Program-made: the position numbers and the translations under genes
NCBI RefSeq assembly: GCF_000236165.1
Contig: NZ_CM001373.1
Coordinates: 3,502,325-3,566,324 of the forward strand
DNA: 64,000 bases
DNA from: Fluoribacter dumoffii NY 23
GTDB taxonomy: Bacteria; Pseudomonadota; Gammaproteobacteria; Legionellales; Legionellaceae
Direction of reading: 5' to 3'
In this document: positions 28,873-37,857 of the stretch, one piece after another
How the letters are laid out: the number at the start of each line of letters is the position of its first letter
How positions within the stretch are numbered: the first letter of the stretch is position 1
The notes under the pieces: generated by a model
What the model was told of the DNA's origin: nothing
The model's input: the letters and a program-made list of their open reading frames with translations, nothing else
Databases searched by the model: none

Positions 28873-30185
28873 ATATTCTTGTTATTGGTTCCGGAGCACG
28901 GGAACATGCACTCATCAAGGCGCTGTACCGCTCTCCGCAATCCACCTCATTATTTTGTTATGGTACAGCAATTAATCCAGGTATCCGACAACTTACAAAA
29001 CACTATTGTGCCGGGGATATCACTGATTGTGCTGCAGTAGTATCTACTGCCAAACTCTGGAACATTGAATTGGCCATTATCGGCCCCGAAGCTCCACTTG
29101 AAAAAGGAATGGCCGATGCCTTATGGCAAGCAGGGATTCCCACCATCGGTCCGCAAAAAAAATTGGCCCAAATAGAAACCTCTAAAGAGTTTGCCCGTGA
29201 TTTAATGAAAAAACATCACATTGCAGGTTTGCCCCGTTACCAGAAATTCGCAACCTTAAACCAGGTTGAGGAATTTCTCACAGAACTTGGGGAAGGCAAT
29301 TACGTCATTAAAGCAAATGGCTTAATGGGTGGAAAAGGGGTTAAAGTTGCCGGTGAACATCTCCACTCCATGACCGCGGCACTAAATTTTTGCAAGGAAA
29401 TCCTTGATAAACAACAAACGATCCTCATTGAAGAAAAACTGATTGGACAAGAGTTCTCCCTCATGTGTTTCGCTGATGGGAAAAAGCTCATTTCCATGCC
29501 TTTAGTGCAAGATCATAAACGCGCATATAATGGAGATCGGGGCCCTAATACCGGCGGGATGGGCAGTTATTCGGATACAAACCATAGTTTGCCATTTTTA
29601 ACAGCCGCCGACGTGCAGGAAGCCCTGGAAATTAATAACGCAGTTTTTCACGCCTTAGCTGCTGAATATGATGCACCTTATATTGGCATTTTATATGGCA
29701 GTTTCATTGCCACCAAAAAAGGAATTTATGTAATTGAATTTAATGCACGCTTTGGTGATCCCGAGGCATTAAACGTCTTATCCATTTTGGAATCTGATTT
29801 TGTGGCCCTGTGCCAGGCAATGGTGAAGGGCGAGCTGCACACATCCCAGGTTAAATTTTCACCAAAGGCTACAGTGTGCAAGTATACAGTTCCTGAAGGC
29901 TATCCAGATAACCCCAGGAAAAACTTTGCCGTAGATTTCTCCCAAGTAGGCTGCCAGGACCATTTATACCTCTCTTCAGTAAACCAAATCGACCAGCAAA
30001 TTATGGCGGAAGGTTCGCGTACTGCAGCTTACGTCGGAATTGCTGATTCAATTGATGCAGCAGAAAAGCGTGCTGAAGTAGAAATTTCATCAATTGCAGG
30101 ACCTTTATTTCATCGTGAAGATATAGGTACCCAACAATTAATTCAACAACGTATTGACCACATGCAAAGGATACGCGCCTCATGA
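28869..30185 (+). CDS. purD: Phosphoribosylamine-glycine ligase
   Basis: Makes GAR from phosphoribosylamine, glycine and ATP. The 438 residues have the N-terminal VIGSGAREHAL, IGPEAPLEKGM, the ATP-grasp region VIKANGLMGGKGV and the metal-binding EFNARFGDPE. Slightly longer than E. coli PurD (429). Overlaps purF and purN by four bases each, part of the coupled purine operon. Confidence 0.96.
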   Translation: MNILVIGSGAREHALIKALYRSPQSTSLFCYGTAINPGIRQLTKHYCAGDITDCAAVVSTAKLWNIELAIIGPEAPLEKGMADALWQAGIPTIGPQKKLAQIETSKEFARDLMKKHHIAGLPRYQKFATLNQVEEFLTELGEGNYVIKANGLMGGKGVKVAGEHLHSMTAALNFCKEILDKQQTILIEEKLIGQEFSLMCFADGKKLISMPLVQDHKRAYNGDRGPNTGGMGSYSDTNHSLPFLTAADVQEALEINNAVFHALAAEYDAPYIGILYGSFIATKKGIYVIEFNARFGDPEALNVLSILESDFVALCQAMVKGELHTSQVKFSPKATVCKYTVPEGYPDNPRKNFAVDFSQVGCQDHLYLSSVNQIDQQIMAEGSRTAAYVGIADSIDAAEKRAEVEISSIAGPLFHREDIGTQQLIQQRIDHMQRIRAS

Positions 30186-30799
30186 TTCGTATTGCCGTAC
30201 TCGGTTCAACCAGAGGGACTAATCTTAACGCCATTGTTGCGGCAATAAAGGAACAGCGTTTAGCTGCATCAATAGAGTTGGTTTTAAGTAATAAAGCAGA
30301 CGCCCTGATTTTGGAAAAAGCCGCGCATTTTGGGATTAAATCAATGTTTGTTAATCCCCAGGGCTTAAGTCGAACCGATTTTGATAATCATCTATCGAAG
30401 ATACTCAAACAACATCACATCGAACTGATTGTCTTAATCGGTTATATGCGCATTTTATCCGCTGAATTTGTTTTGCATTGGCAACATAAAATAATCAATA
30501 TTCATCCTTCTTTATTACCAGCTTATGCAGGATTAATGAATTTGGATGTACATCAAGCCGTTTTGGATGCAGCAGAAATTGAAACAGGTTGTACCGTACA
30601 TTTTGTTACCGAACAGGTTGATGCAGGCCCGATTATTTTGCAAAAGAAATGTCCTGTTTTAGCAGGAGATACTCCAGAACTCTTGAAAACGAGAGTCCAG
30701 AATCTGGAAGGGGAGGCGTTGGTTGAAGCAATAGGACGGATTATAGCTACTGATAAATTCCGGTCTTTGCTGCACCAGAGTCACATTACACACATTTAA
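30182..30799 (+). CDS. purN: Phosphoribosylglycinamide formyltransferase
   Basis: Transfers formyl from 10-formyl-THF to GAR. The 205 residues contain the N-terminal VLGSTRGTNLNAI phosphate loop, catalytic Asn/His in NIHPSLLPAY, and the Asp of VDAGPI. The usual KGLHxxxxxLxAG is YAGLMNLDVHQAVLDA, a modest deviation. Start ATG overlaps the purD stop. Twenty-four bases separate it from purE. Confidence 0.94.
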   Translation: MIRIAVLGSTRGTNLNAIVAAIKEQRLAASIELVLSNKADALILEKAAHFGIKSMFVNPQGLSRTDFDNHLSKILKQHHIELIVLIGYMRILSAEFVLHWQHKIINIHPSLLPAYAGLMNLDVHQAVLDAAEIETGCTVHFVTEQVDAGPIILQKKCPVLAGDTPELLKTRVQNLEGEALVEAIGRIIATDKFRSLLHQSHITHI

Positions 30800-30823
30800 G
30801 ATGAGATAAATTAGCGAGGGAAT

Positions 30824-31318
30824 ATGTCAAATATACTTGTATCGATATTGATGGGTTCAAAATCGGATTGGTCTATTATGGAAGAAGCCAGCCTTACTCT
30901 TGATAAGTTCAATGTTCCGCATGAAGTACGCGCCTTGTCGGCCCACCGTACCCCAGATGCTTTATTTGATTATCTCCAGTCAGCAGAACCACGAGGGGTT
31001 GAACTCTTTATTGCCGCCGCAGGAGGTGCCGCCCATTTACCGGGAGTGGTAGCTGCAAAAACGGTACTTCCTGTTTTAGGTGTACCCATGCCTTCATCCA
31101 CCTTCACCAATGGCTTGGATGCACTTTTATCCATAGTGCAAATGCCTGCCGGAATACCCGTAGGAACGCTTGCAGTGGGAAAAGCCGGCGCCATTAATGC
31201 GGCTATTCTCGCAGTTACGGTTTTGGGCAATAAATACCCCGAATATCGCGATGCAATAAAAAAATATCGCGCAGCGCAAGCTGAGAAGGTATTGGAAAAC
31301 TCAAAAATTAAGGGGTAG
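30824..31318 (+). CDS. purE: 5-(carboxyamino)imidazole ribonucleotide mutase
   Basis: Interconverts N5-CAIR and CAIR. The 164-residue class I PurE has GSKSDW near the N-terminus, SAHRTPD with the catalytic His, and AAGGAAHLPGVVA. A GAGGG site precedes ATG 30824. purK, its usual partner, is not in the window; purB and purH are also elsewhere. It is the last gene of the purine operon. Confidence 0.95.
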   Translation: MSNILVSILMGSKSDWSIMEEASLTLDKFNVPHEVRALSAHRTPDALFDYLQSAEPRGVELFIAAAGGAAHLPGVVAAKTVLPVLGVPMPSSTFTNGLDALLSIVQMPAGIPVGTLAVGKAGAINAAILAVTVLGNKYPEYRDAIKKYRAAQAEKVLENSKIKG

Positions 31319-31363
31319 AAATTAACAGCACAGCAGTTGTTAACAGATGCCTGGAAGTTAATT

Positions 31364-31408
31364 TAGCCGCTTTGCAGATGGAATTGTTCCAGGATGGTAA
31401 AGCGGCTA
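31364..31408. terminator. Inverted repeat ending the purine operon
   Basis: TAGCCGCTTT at 31364-31373 pairs perfectly with AAAGCGGCTA at 31399-31408 (10 bases, 25-base loop). It lies between convergent genes purE and the ART-like gene and is followed by only a weak T-run, so termination is likely but not certain. Confidence 0.6.
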
Positions 31409-31420
31409 TTTACTATACTA

Positions 31421-32242
31421 TCATATTTTTGTGGGATTATGCTTAATCTCTCCTTCAGTGAGTTCTTCAATAGAAAGGGTACCGCTTAACCTCTCTGTAA
31501 TTGCTTTTCGATGTTGGGGATCCACATCCATTTCTATCATCCATTTTGCATAGAATGCTTCTTCCTGCTCTTTAAATTTTTTTAACTTTTCCATGTCGGG
31601 TTCCTGAATTACACTATAATCATGCTGATTTCTTCTCACATCATAAATCACTTCGTAGAAACTCTCTAACAAAACCTCATACTCCTGATTTAAACCCTCA
31701 GACAAGCGGAGCCGGTCAACATAGAAGGGATTGCATTCGACATTAAATGTTAATCCATCGCGAGTAAGACGCATTGGAATGGCAGACGCATGCACACCAC
31801 TGACTGTCAATTCTCTCTCATGGGTGTAATTCTGGTTTTCTCCTGAAGCATCCGTAAAATCCAGTTCATCCGAATAATCCTGATGAACTTGCTGACTTTC
31901 CGGAATGTTCCTTTTATCCACTAAATATACAGCGTGAGTTTGTGGTAGATAATTCGCAAAAGAAATTCCGATACCTAATTTTTTAGACGTAGATATGCCG
32001 CTAACATTACCTGCCCGATGCGCTTTGGCAATTTCTCGTGTTTTCTCTAAATCGATTTCTTTAGTCCCTCCCACGTAGGCAATTAAAGGTTTACTTCCTG
32101 CCAAGCCATGAACTTGTTGATTTATATAATCTCGCTCTTCTTTGCGGTTCATACCTCTGTATAGAAAACCCTGGGGATAAGCATTCATTAAAAAACCAAA
32201 TATACTAAAACTTTTGTTTGAAACTAAAGAGTGTCCCCGCAA
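31421..32242 (-). CDS. ADP-ribosyltransferase-like protein, catalytic part of a frameshifted gene (candidate effector)
   Basis: This 273-codon frame has the R-S-E signature of arginine-type mono-ADP-ribosyltransferases in order: Arg in FLYRGMN, an STS strand in SGISTSKKLG followed by FANYL, and E-x-E in HERELTVSG. The C-terminus carries a Glu-rich patch, SIEELTEGE, as in many Dot/Icm substrates. The only starts are TTG 32242 and ATG 32188, both poor. The frame stays open upstream without a stop as far as a run of eight G (32352-32359). Upstream of that, the N-terminal part continues in another frame, so this looks like the 3' part of a gene of about 356 codons. It is flanked by purE and an unknown gene. 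The ART call is motif-based inference. Confidence 0.65.
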   Translation of the reverse strand: MRGHSLVSNKSFSIFGFLMNAYPQGFLYRGMNRKEERDYINQQVHGLAGSKPLIAYVGGTKEIDLEKTREIAKAHRAGNVSGISTSKKLGIGISFANYLPQTHAVYLVDKRNIPESQQVHQDYSDELDFTDASGENQNYTHERELTVSGVHASAIPMRLTRDGLTFNVECNPFYVDRLRLSEGLNQEYEVLLESFYEVIYDVRRNQHDYSVIQEPDMEKLKKFKEQEEAFYAKWMIEMDVDPQHRKAITERLSGTLSIEELTEGEIKHNPTKI

Positions 32243-32490
32243 TGTACTTGTGTTAAAAAAGTGGGTATTAATAACAATTTTTTCTTGCTTCGCATGGCAA
32301 TAAAATTCTGGGTTTTGTTCCAGGCCTGTCCATAAACTTCTAATATTGGCTCCCCCCCCTGGGTTTGGGACCAGGAATTGCTCTTTTCAAAAACATAATT
32401 TGCTCTCCCAATAGGAACTTTATTATAGTGTATGTTAATTTTTTGAGCAGCGCAAAATATGGACGATTTGGCTCTTGAAATATCATTCAT
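32224..32490 (-). pseudogene. 5' fragment of the frameshifted ART-like gene
   Basis: ATG 32490 opens an 88-codon frame whose first 44 codons, up to the G8 tract, read as a plausible N-terminus (MNDISRAKSS..., PIGRANYVFEKSN). After the tract this frame reads into TAG within the 3' frame. One extra G (nine instead of eight) would join TQGG to GANIRSLWTGLEQ and on into the catalytic frame without any stop. AGGGA abuts the ATG, tighter than usual. Either a broken gene, a phase-off state, or a sequencing error in the homopolymer. Confidence 0.65.
32352..32359 (-). repeat. G8 homopolymer at the frameshift point
   Basis: Eight consecutive G on the minus strand (C8 on plus) lie in coding sequence exactly where the 5' and 3' frames of the ART-like gene need to be joined. 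Such tracts are slippage-prone. Confidence 0.8.
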
Positions 32491-32647
32491 TCCCTAGAAA
32501 TGATTGGCGAATAAGAAAATTAGTTAGGAACAGTCCTCATAGCAGAAAAAAGCGTACAACTTTATTTTCATCTAGGGAAAACAAGCGACAACGCGGAGGA
32601 ATTCACCAGGGTAAATAGCTGACGGTGACTGTGTTACCTGATTTAAA

Positions 32648-33958
32648 TCAGCGCAAATTAAAAGAAGATACTGTTTTTTCTATCCTGAGCTCACTACGGT
32701 AATCCTCAGCAATGCTAATCCCGATATAATGACGCGGGTCCAAAAGCCTGGGATTTGCGTGAAAGACTTGATCCAGACGCATGGAGCTGTTAAGACCAAT
32801 CATTGCCTCCACACTCCCATATCCCCATTCATTGCCTGCATAGGCAAAGGCATCAGACGGATTCACCATACACATGAAATAATTTTCCCGCTCCTCTTCA
32901 GTAACATTTAATACATCACGGGAGCTTCTTGAAATCTCAATAGGACTTTCTTTCGAATGGAAAATGCCGTCAAACTGGTTTCGTTGCATTTCATCAAAAA
33001 CAGGAAATTCAATTTTTGCTATCCAGGGATAAGAGTTTTGCGCTATTAATTGTTTGTAAGCACGGAGATAATAAGGGAAAAGGAGATGCTGTATGCTATA
33101 GGCCCCATCTATTTTCGCAAAAAATCCCATACCTACAGCGGTTGCTTTGAGAAAAGCAGGTTTCTGGGCTTCCTTGGCTGTTTCATTTATCGCTGAAAGA
33201 AGCAATGAAATATCTTCCAGCTGATGACGAAAATAAGCCTGAGTTAAAAAAATAACGGCATTCGAGTGGCCAAATGTAGGATAATAAAAACCTGATGAGG
33301 TACGGCCCAGAAGGGATAGTCCTAAACGAATGCGGCTCATGCAAGCATTTAAATCAAAACCCCCTAGCTCTTTTTTAGCATCAACAAAGGTGGTAGGAAT
33401 ATTTTTATACAAGTGGCTAAATGCATTGGCATTAATTTCAGGATTTTTAGCATCCAGCATAAACAATTTGCTATGGAGGTAGCTGTTTTCAAACGTTGCC
33501 CCTGCCAAAGAAAAAATGGCCGCTTTGAAAGGCTGTTTGTATAAAATCAGTGGATTGTTATGAGGATAACCGCCACATCCAAGAATAATACTATGAGAGG
33601 CAATTATTTTCTTCGCGCCTGTTAACCTTTTGGCAGGTGATAGAAACTCGGGATGGCCCTCGGGAATTTGTGAAAAAACCTGGGCTCCATTTGCAACCTG
33701 CTCTCCATTTTGCTTATAGACTTCCCGATCCCCTTCGACATTAATTGCCGGCACTTTTACTAAAGATTCTGAGACTTCGGACACATCGTCAAAATATTTT
33801 TCATTAAAAAAAACTTTGACTGAGGATTGAGTTTCTTCCAGCATTTCAGGTGCAAATTTGTCTTTTAAACCGCTATTGACTAATTGGCGGCTAAACCACT
33901 CTCGCGGAGAGAGAAGATGTTTTTTCGGAGCAGCAAAAAAAATATTTTTAAGACGCAT
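32648..33958 (-). CDS. Unknown protein, accessory, candidate effector
   Basis: I do not recognise this 436-residue protein. It has no signal peptide or clear transmembrane helix. Regions that look conserved are HSIILGCGGYPHNNP in the middle and VNPSDAFAYAGNEWGYG with SVEAMIG near the C-terminus. The latter N-P-x-D-A-x-x-x-x-G-N-E-W pattern is my impression of a motif in other Legionella proteins, which I cannot name. ATG 33958 has AAGG seven bases upstream and is preferred to GTG 33964. It is on the same strand as the ART-like gene, 158 bases upstream of that gene's start, so the two form an accessory pair inserted between purE and engB. Confidence 0.75.
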   Translation of the reverse strand: MRLKNIFFAAPKKHLLSPREWFSRQLVNSGLKDKFAPEMLEETQSSVKVFFNEKYFDDVSEVSESLVKVPAINVEGDREVYKQNGEQVANGAQVFSQIPEGHPEFLSPAKRLTGAKKIIASHSIILGCGGYPHNNPLILYKQPFKAAIFSLAGATFENSYLHSKLFMLDAKNPEINANAFSHLYKNIPTTFVDAKKELGGFDLNACMSRIRLGLSLLGRTSSGFYYPTFGHSNAVIFLTQAYFRHQLEDISLLLSAINETAKEAQKPAFLKATAVGMGFFAKIDGAYSIQHLLFPYYLRAYKQLIAQNSYPWIAKIEFPVFDEMQRNQFDGIFHSKESPIEISRSSRDVLNVTEEERENYFMCMVNPSDAFAYAGNEWGYGSVEAMIGLNSSMRLDQVFHANPRLLDPRHYIGISIAEDYRSELRIEKTVSSFNLR

Positions 33959-34055
33959 AAGCACACCTTGTGAGGATTTTTTAAATTTTCACTTAATTAA
34001 AAGCACTCATTTTGCAAACTGGTAAAACTCCCTTCAAAAATCTAATCCCTGCACG

Positions 34056-34685
34056 TTATAAATTCTCGTTGCAGGTATCGCTTGGCGTCAAATCAAACCA
34101 GGTATTTAACAATCCAATCAATTCCTTTACCCCTTCCTTTTTCAAAGAAGAAAAGGATTGTACCGTAATCAAATGGGACGCTAGATCATAATATTTGCGA
34201 ACTTTTGCCACCGTATTCTTGACATCGCTTCGGCTCAATTTATCTGCTTTGGTCAGCAAGATATGCACGGGAAGTTCGCGCTCCAAAGCCCAATCCACCA
34301 TCATCAAATCCAAATCTTTTAACGGATGGCGAATATCCATAAGCAGGATCAATCCTTTTAAGCTTTGTCTTACTTCCAGATAGTGGGCCAAATTTTTTTG
34401 CCAATCCATTTTTACTTGCAAGGCAACTTTAGCATAGCCATAACCTGGTAAATCCACTAACCGCCGCTCTTGAGCAATTTCAAATAAATTGATCAATTGG
34501 GTACGCCCTGGGGTTTTACTGGTTCTTGCCAAATTTTTAATGCCCGTTAAACAATTTAACGCACTTGACTTGCCTGCATTCGAGCGGCCGGCAAAAGCGA
34601 CTTCGTACCCTGAATCATCAGGCAATTGGGATACACGGGCAGCACTCTTTAGGAATACAGCTTTAGAATAGGGGTTTTCTCGCAT
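34056..34685 (-). CDS. engB: Ribosome-biogenesis GTPase EngB/YsxC (YihA)
   Basis: An essential GTPase assisting 50S subunit assembly and, indirectly, cell division. The 209 residues show G1 [10 protein letters not shown]2-G3 [14 protein letters not shown] and DLPGYGYA, and G4 LTKADKLS. It is divergent from the cytochrome c4 gene, with ATG 34685 only 70 bases from ATG 34756, so promoters are compact. This engB-cytochrome c4-dsbA order is common in gammaproteobacteria. Confidence 0.95.
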   Translation of the reverse strand: MRENPYSKAVFLKSAARVSQLPDDSGYEVAFAGRSNAGKSSALNCLTGIKNLARTSKTPGRTQLINLFEIAQERRLVDLPGYGYAKVALQVKMDWQKNLAHYLEVRQSLKGLILLMDIRHPLKDLDLMMVDWALERELPVHILLTKADKLSRSDVKNTVAKVRKYYDLASHLITVQSFSSLKKEGVKELIGLLNTWFDLTPSDTCNENL

Positions 34686-34755
34686 AAAATTTAATATTTT
34701 GGGATTTCAACCAAGGCAGTGTACCATTAGTTCAAGAATTTATTATGGGAAATCG

Positions 34756-35355
34756 ATGAAAAAATTTGTACTCACTTTCATTCTCTGGGCACCACTTACT
34801 CTCTGCGCCCAGGAAAACACTGCATCGGTAGCAAATAAAGCAGTAGTTTGTACAGGTTGTCATGGTCCGCAAGGCAATAGTACAAATCCTGAATGGCCTA
34901 ATATAGCAGGGCAACACCCGAAATATTTTATCAAACAGCTTAAAGACATAAAAGACAGCTCTGAACGGAATGTCCCCACCATGACCGCCCTTGTAGCCAT
35001 GCTAAACGAGCAGGATATGGATGACTTGGCAGCATATTATGCTAAAATGCCTCTTGCTCAGGGCAGCACCCCCGAAAAATTCCTAAAACGAGGTGAACAA
35101 ATTTATCGCGGCGGGGATTTTAGCAAAAGGATTACGGCATGCATCGCCTGCCATGGTCCTAAAGGAACAGGTAATGCCCAAGCAGGATTCCCTGTACTTT
35201 CGGGTCAGCATGCTGCTTATACCGTATTGCAATTAAATGCATTTAAAGACGGAAAGCGAAAAAATGATTTAAACCATATCATGCAAGATATTAGCAGTAG
35301 AATGAATCAGGATGATATGGAAGCAGTTGCACATTACATTGAAGGTTTACACTAG
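34756..35355 (+). CDS. Cytochrome c4 (dihaem periplasmic cytochrome)
   Basis: A periplasmic electron carrier. A signal peptide covers about residues 1-18 (MKKFVLTFILWAPLTLCAQ). Two haem-binding motifs, CTGCH in the N-terminal half and CIACH in the C-terminal half, each followed by a class I cytochrome fold with distal Met (PTMTALVAML, DISSRMNQDD), indicate the tandem c4 layout. The product has 199 residues. ATG 34756 has GGGAAAT upstream; the in-frame extension to 34699 would disrupt the signal peptide. dsbA begins 11 bases after the stop, so the two are cotranscribed. Confidence 0.93.
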   Translation: MKKFVLTFILWAPLTLCAQENTASVANKAVVCTGCHGPQGNSTNPEWPNIAGQHPKYFIKQLKDIKDSSERNVPTMTALVAMLNEQDMDDLAAYYAKMPLAQGSTPEKFLKRGEQIYRGGDFSKRITACIACHGPKGTGNAQAGFPVLSGQHAAYTVLQLNAFKDGKRKNDLNHIMQDISSRMNQDDMEAVAHYIEGLH

Positions 35356-35366
35356 GAAATAAAATT

Positions 35367-35978
35367 ATGTTAAAAAAATTAATCGCTCTATTATTTCTTT
35401 TACCCGCGATGGCTCTGGCTGCCTCATTTGTTGAAGGTAAGGATTTTCAAATTGTTTCAAATCCTCAAGCAGCAAATAATAAAAGCAAAACCCCCATCAT
35501 CGAAGAGTTTTTCAGTTATGGCTGCCCATGGTGTTACAAAATAGAAGCCCCTCTGGATGAATGGGTTAGTAAAATGGGGAATAACATTCAGTTCGAACGC
35601 GTCCCGGTGGTATTCAAGCCCTCCTGGGAGCTCTATGCGAAAGCTTATTATACTGCGAAAACACTGGCTCTTTCTGATAAAATGAATCCCCTGCTTTTTA
35701 AAGCCATACAGGAAGAAAGAAAACCGCTGGATTCAAAACAAGCAATGATAAATTTCTTCATTACCCAAGGCGTCGATAAAGAAATTGCAACAAGTGCTTT
35801 TGAAAATTCACCTTCTATTGATATGCGGGTCCAAAATGGAATGAGTCTTATGGGCACTTACCAAATCAATGCCGTTCCCGCTTTTGTAGTTAACAATAAA
35901 TATAAAACGGATTTACAAATGGCAGGAAGTCCGCAGCGTTTATTGGAGATATTGAATTACCTCACCCGCAAAGGATAA
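35367..35978 (+). CDS. dsbA: Periplasmic thiol:disulfide interchange protein DsbA
   Basis: Introduces disulfides into exported proteins. The 203-residue precursor has a signal peptide to about Ala19 (LLPAMALA), a thioredoxin-type active site Cys53-P-W-Cys56 and cis-Pro in NAVPAFVVN. E. coli DsbA has CPHC; the CPWC variant may alter redox potential. Legionella needs DsbA-type oxidases for Dot/Icm assembly (family knowledge). ATG 35367 has GGAAAT upstream. Paired hairpins follow the stop. Confidence 0.92.
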   Translation: MLKKLIALLFLLPAMALAASFVEGKDFQIVSNPQAANNKSKTPIIEEFFSYGCPWCYKIEAPLDEWVSKMGNNIQFERVPVVFKPSWELYAKAYYTAKTLALSDKMNPLLFKAIQEERKPLDSKQAMINFFITQGVDKEIATSAFENSPSIDMRVQNGMSLMGTYQINAVPAFVVNNKYKTDLQMAGSPQRLLEILNYLTRKG

Positions 35979-35989
35979 ATTTTTTCTCA

Positions 35990-36059
35990 AAGGGCTGCAC
36001 TTCCGCCCTTCTCAATGAAATTTCCTCAACCTTGACTACCGTCCGATGGGCGGTAGTCA
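35990..36059 (+). terminator. Two tandem hairpins downstream of dsbA
   Basis: AAGGGC at 35990-35995 pairs with GCCCTT at 36005-36010, and TGACTACCG at 36033-36041 pairs with CGGTAGTCA at 36051-36059. Neither has a long T-run, but their position after dsbA suggests transcription termination or 3'-end protection. Confidence 0.5.
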
Positions 36060-36231
36060 GCGCCTTTCCTCATCATGATTTAAGCAAGTTTTAGGCTTGG
36101 CGGCAAATCCCTGAATTGTTAATTCATTTTCAAAGTAATGCCTGGCACTCTTCAGTAATGGGTAATTTTAATATTTTGTTAAGATAAATAGACTAATATA
36201 TGCCTAATTGTGCAAAAAATATTAGATTTCT

Positions 36232-37755
36232 ATGAAAGCGAAAACTCAAATTCTACCCTTTAAAAGCAAAAAAAATCCCTTATTCACAGCAGCCAAGGAG
36301 GGGGCTCGAGACCGTGTTGAGGAATTACTGACTGCCGGTGCAGACATAGATACGGGGCGCCCTCACAGATCAAATCCAAAATTGAATGAGTCCCCCTTGT
36401 ATGCTGCAGCAAAAAATGGCCATGTTGAGGTAGTCAAAATATTATTGAACCATCGCCCTCGCCCTAAGCTTGTTTTCCGGGATTCTTCATCACACCAAGC
36501 CTTGACTCCCTTGCTGATAGCGGCGAAAGAAGGTAATGACAAGGTGATGCAAGAGCTTCTGAAAGATGAAAGAATGCTTCGCTATATTAATACTGGAGGC
36601 CCTGAAGGATCGCCTTTATTTCATGCGTTTAACAATAAACATTTTGCAATAGCCCGATTACTAATGGCTCATGGAGCCAGCATCGAGAGGGCACGCGCTG
36701 GCGATACAACTATTTTGGATCTTGCTGTTGAATTCGCAATAAGTGAACAAAAAAATGACTGGCTTGATTTATTATTGCAAAGCAATAACCCAGTAGATAG
36801 AGCTAAGAGAAGGGAACATATCTGTCTTGCTCTTAAGGCTGCAGTTCGAAAGGGAAACTCCTCTCTTGTTGAACATTTAGGCACAAATTATGGGGCTGAG
36901 GTAAAATCGATTCTTCCATCCGATCCGACCCCTTTGTTTATTGCGATAAGAAATCAAGACCATGCTATGGCAAAACTTCTCTTGAATAAAGGTGCTGATG
37001 GCCACCTACGTTCGCATCTGGGTTTTCAAGCATTGAGCTCGGCAATATTGAATAACGATTCAAAAATGTTTGAGTTACTGCTGAATCAGGCAAAAGATCA
37101 TCTTCGCAAGGACGACATGTGCAAGCTTTTAGAAGAGGTGGTTGTTTACACCGATACTTTAGACTTCATACAACCCTTACTTGAAGAGGCACAACCCTCT
37201 CATCTCTCAAAAGCCATCCACCAGGCAATTGCGTTAAATAAACCTGAAATAACTGATGCATTACTAAAGAACTATATTTCTAAAATAAATTTTAAAGAAT
37301 TTAACTTTAAATTTGATGCACTCCCTGTTTTAGTAGAAAAGGGTCATATACCGGGAAAGAAGACTGATTTCATCAGGTGTAATTTAACCCAAAAAAACTA
37401 CCCTTTGCCGGGGAGGGATGCGTTATATAAAATTCTCACCGAAAATGCCTTGGATATTTACATCAAAGAAACTGCAGAACGAGTCCAAAGAAATAGTGGA
37501 AAAAATAAAGACGAGCAGGCATTGTACTTGCGGTCTTACAATATTTTTGGTCTTTTTTCTTTAAAGTTCGGCAGTCCCGCTGATAAAAAACTTGCAGCAG
37601 CATCGGCGTTAAAGCGATTTATTGAAGATGGTAATACTGACCTGACTCCGTTTGCAAAAGAACTGACCAATGGCAGGCTTAAAATTATTTATGACAACTT
37701 GCGCGAATTTCATAACCTGGACAATAAACCTGGTATCCAAGCCTCCAGGAGTTAA
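36232..37755 (+). CDS. Ankyrin-repeat protein, candidate Dot/Icm effector
   Basis: A 507-residue soluble protein with ankyrin repeats in the N-terminal half. Clear units start at about residues 18 (NPLFTAAKEGARDRVEELLTA split), 56 (SPLYAAAKNGHVEVVKILL), 90 (TPLLIAAKEGNDKVMQELL), 125 and again near 230-275 (TPLFIAIRNQDHAMAKLLL). The C-terminal 200 residues are helical without recognisable motif. Ankyrin proteins in Legionella are frequently translocated effectors binding host proteins; here that is inference. No signal peptide. It converges on the Rab-like gene. Confidence 0.82.
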   Translation: MKAKTQILPFKSKKNPLFTAAKEGARDRVEELLTAGADIDTGRPHRSNPKLNESPLYAAAKNGHVEVVKILLNHRPRPKLVFRDSSSHQALTPLLIAAKEGNDKVMQELLKDERMLRYINTGGPEGSPLFHAFNNKHFAIARLLMAHGASIERARAGDTTILDLAVEFAISEQKNDWLDLLLQSNNPVDRAKRREHICLALKAAVRKGNSSLVEHLGTNYGAEVKSILPSDPTPLFIAIRNQDHAMAKLLLNKGADGHLRSHLGFQALSSAILNNDSKMFELLLNQAKDHLRKDDMCKLLEEVVVYTDTLDFIQPLLEEAQPSHLSKAIHQAIALNKPEITDALLKNYISKINFKEFNFKFDALPVLVEKGHIPGKKTDFIRCNLTQKNYPLPGRDALYKILTENALDIYIKETAERVQRNSGKNKDEQALYLRSYNIFGLFSLKFGSPADKKLAAASALKRFIEDGNTDLTPFAKELTNGRLKIIYDNLREFHNLDNKPGIQASRS

Positions 37756-37788
37756 TCCGCAACAGAAGCTTTCCTGAAAACAAAGAAA

Positions 37789-37811
37789 ACCAGGTTGCCA
37801 GCCAACCTGGT
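37789..37811 (-). terminator. Rho-independent terminator of the Rab-like gene
   Basis: ACCAGGTTG and CAACCTGGT form a perfect nine-base stem with a five-base loop. On the minus strand it is followed by TTTCTTTGTTTTC. It lies about 47 bases downstream of the Rab-like stop and also just after the convergent ankyrin gene. Confidence 0.72.
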
Positions 37812-37857
37812 AAGACTTGAGTTTATCGCCCAACTTACTCATACTTGTAATGGGAAC

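Noticed and set aside
32281..32290. A6 run at 32278-32283 as a programmed -1 frameshift site for the ART-like gene
   Set aside because: The catalytic frame already reads as natural protein upstream of this run, back to the G8 tract, so the change of frame belongs at the G tract.
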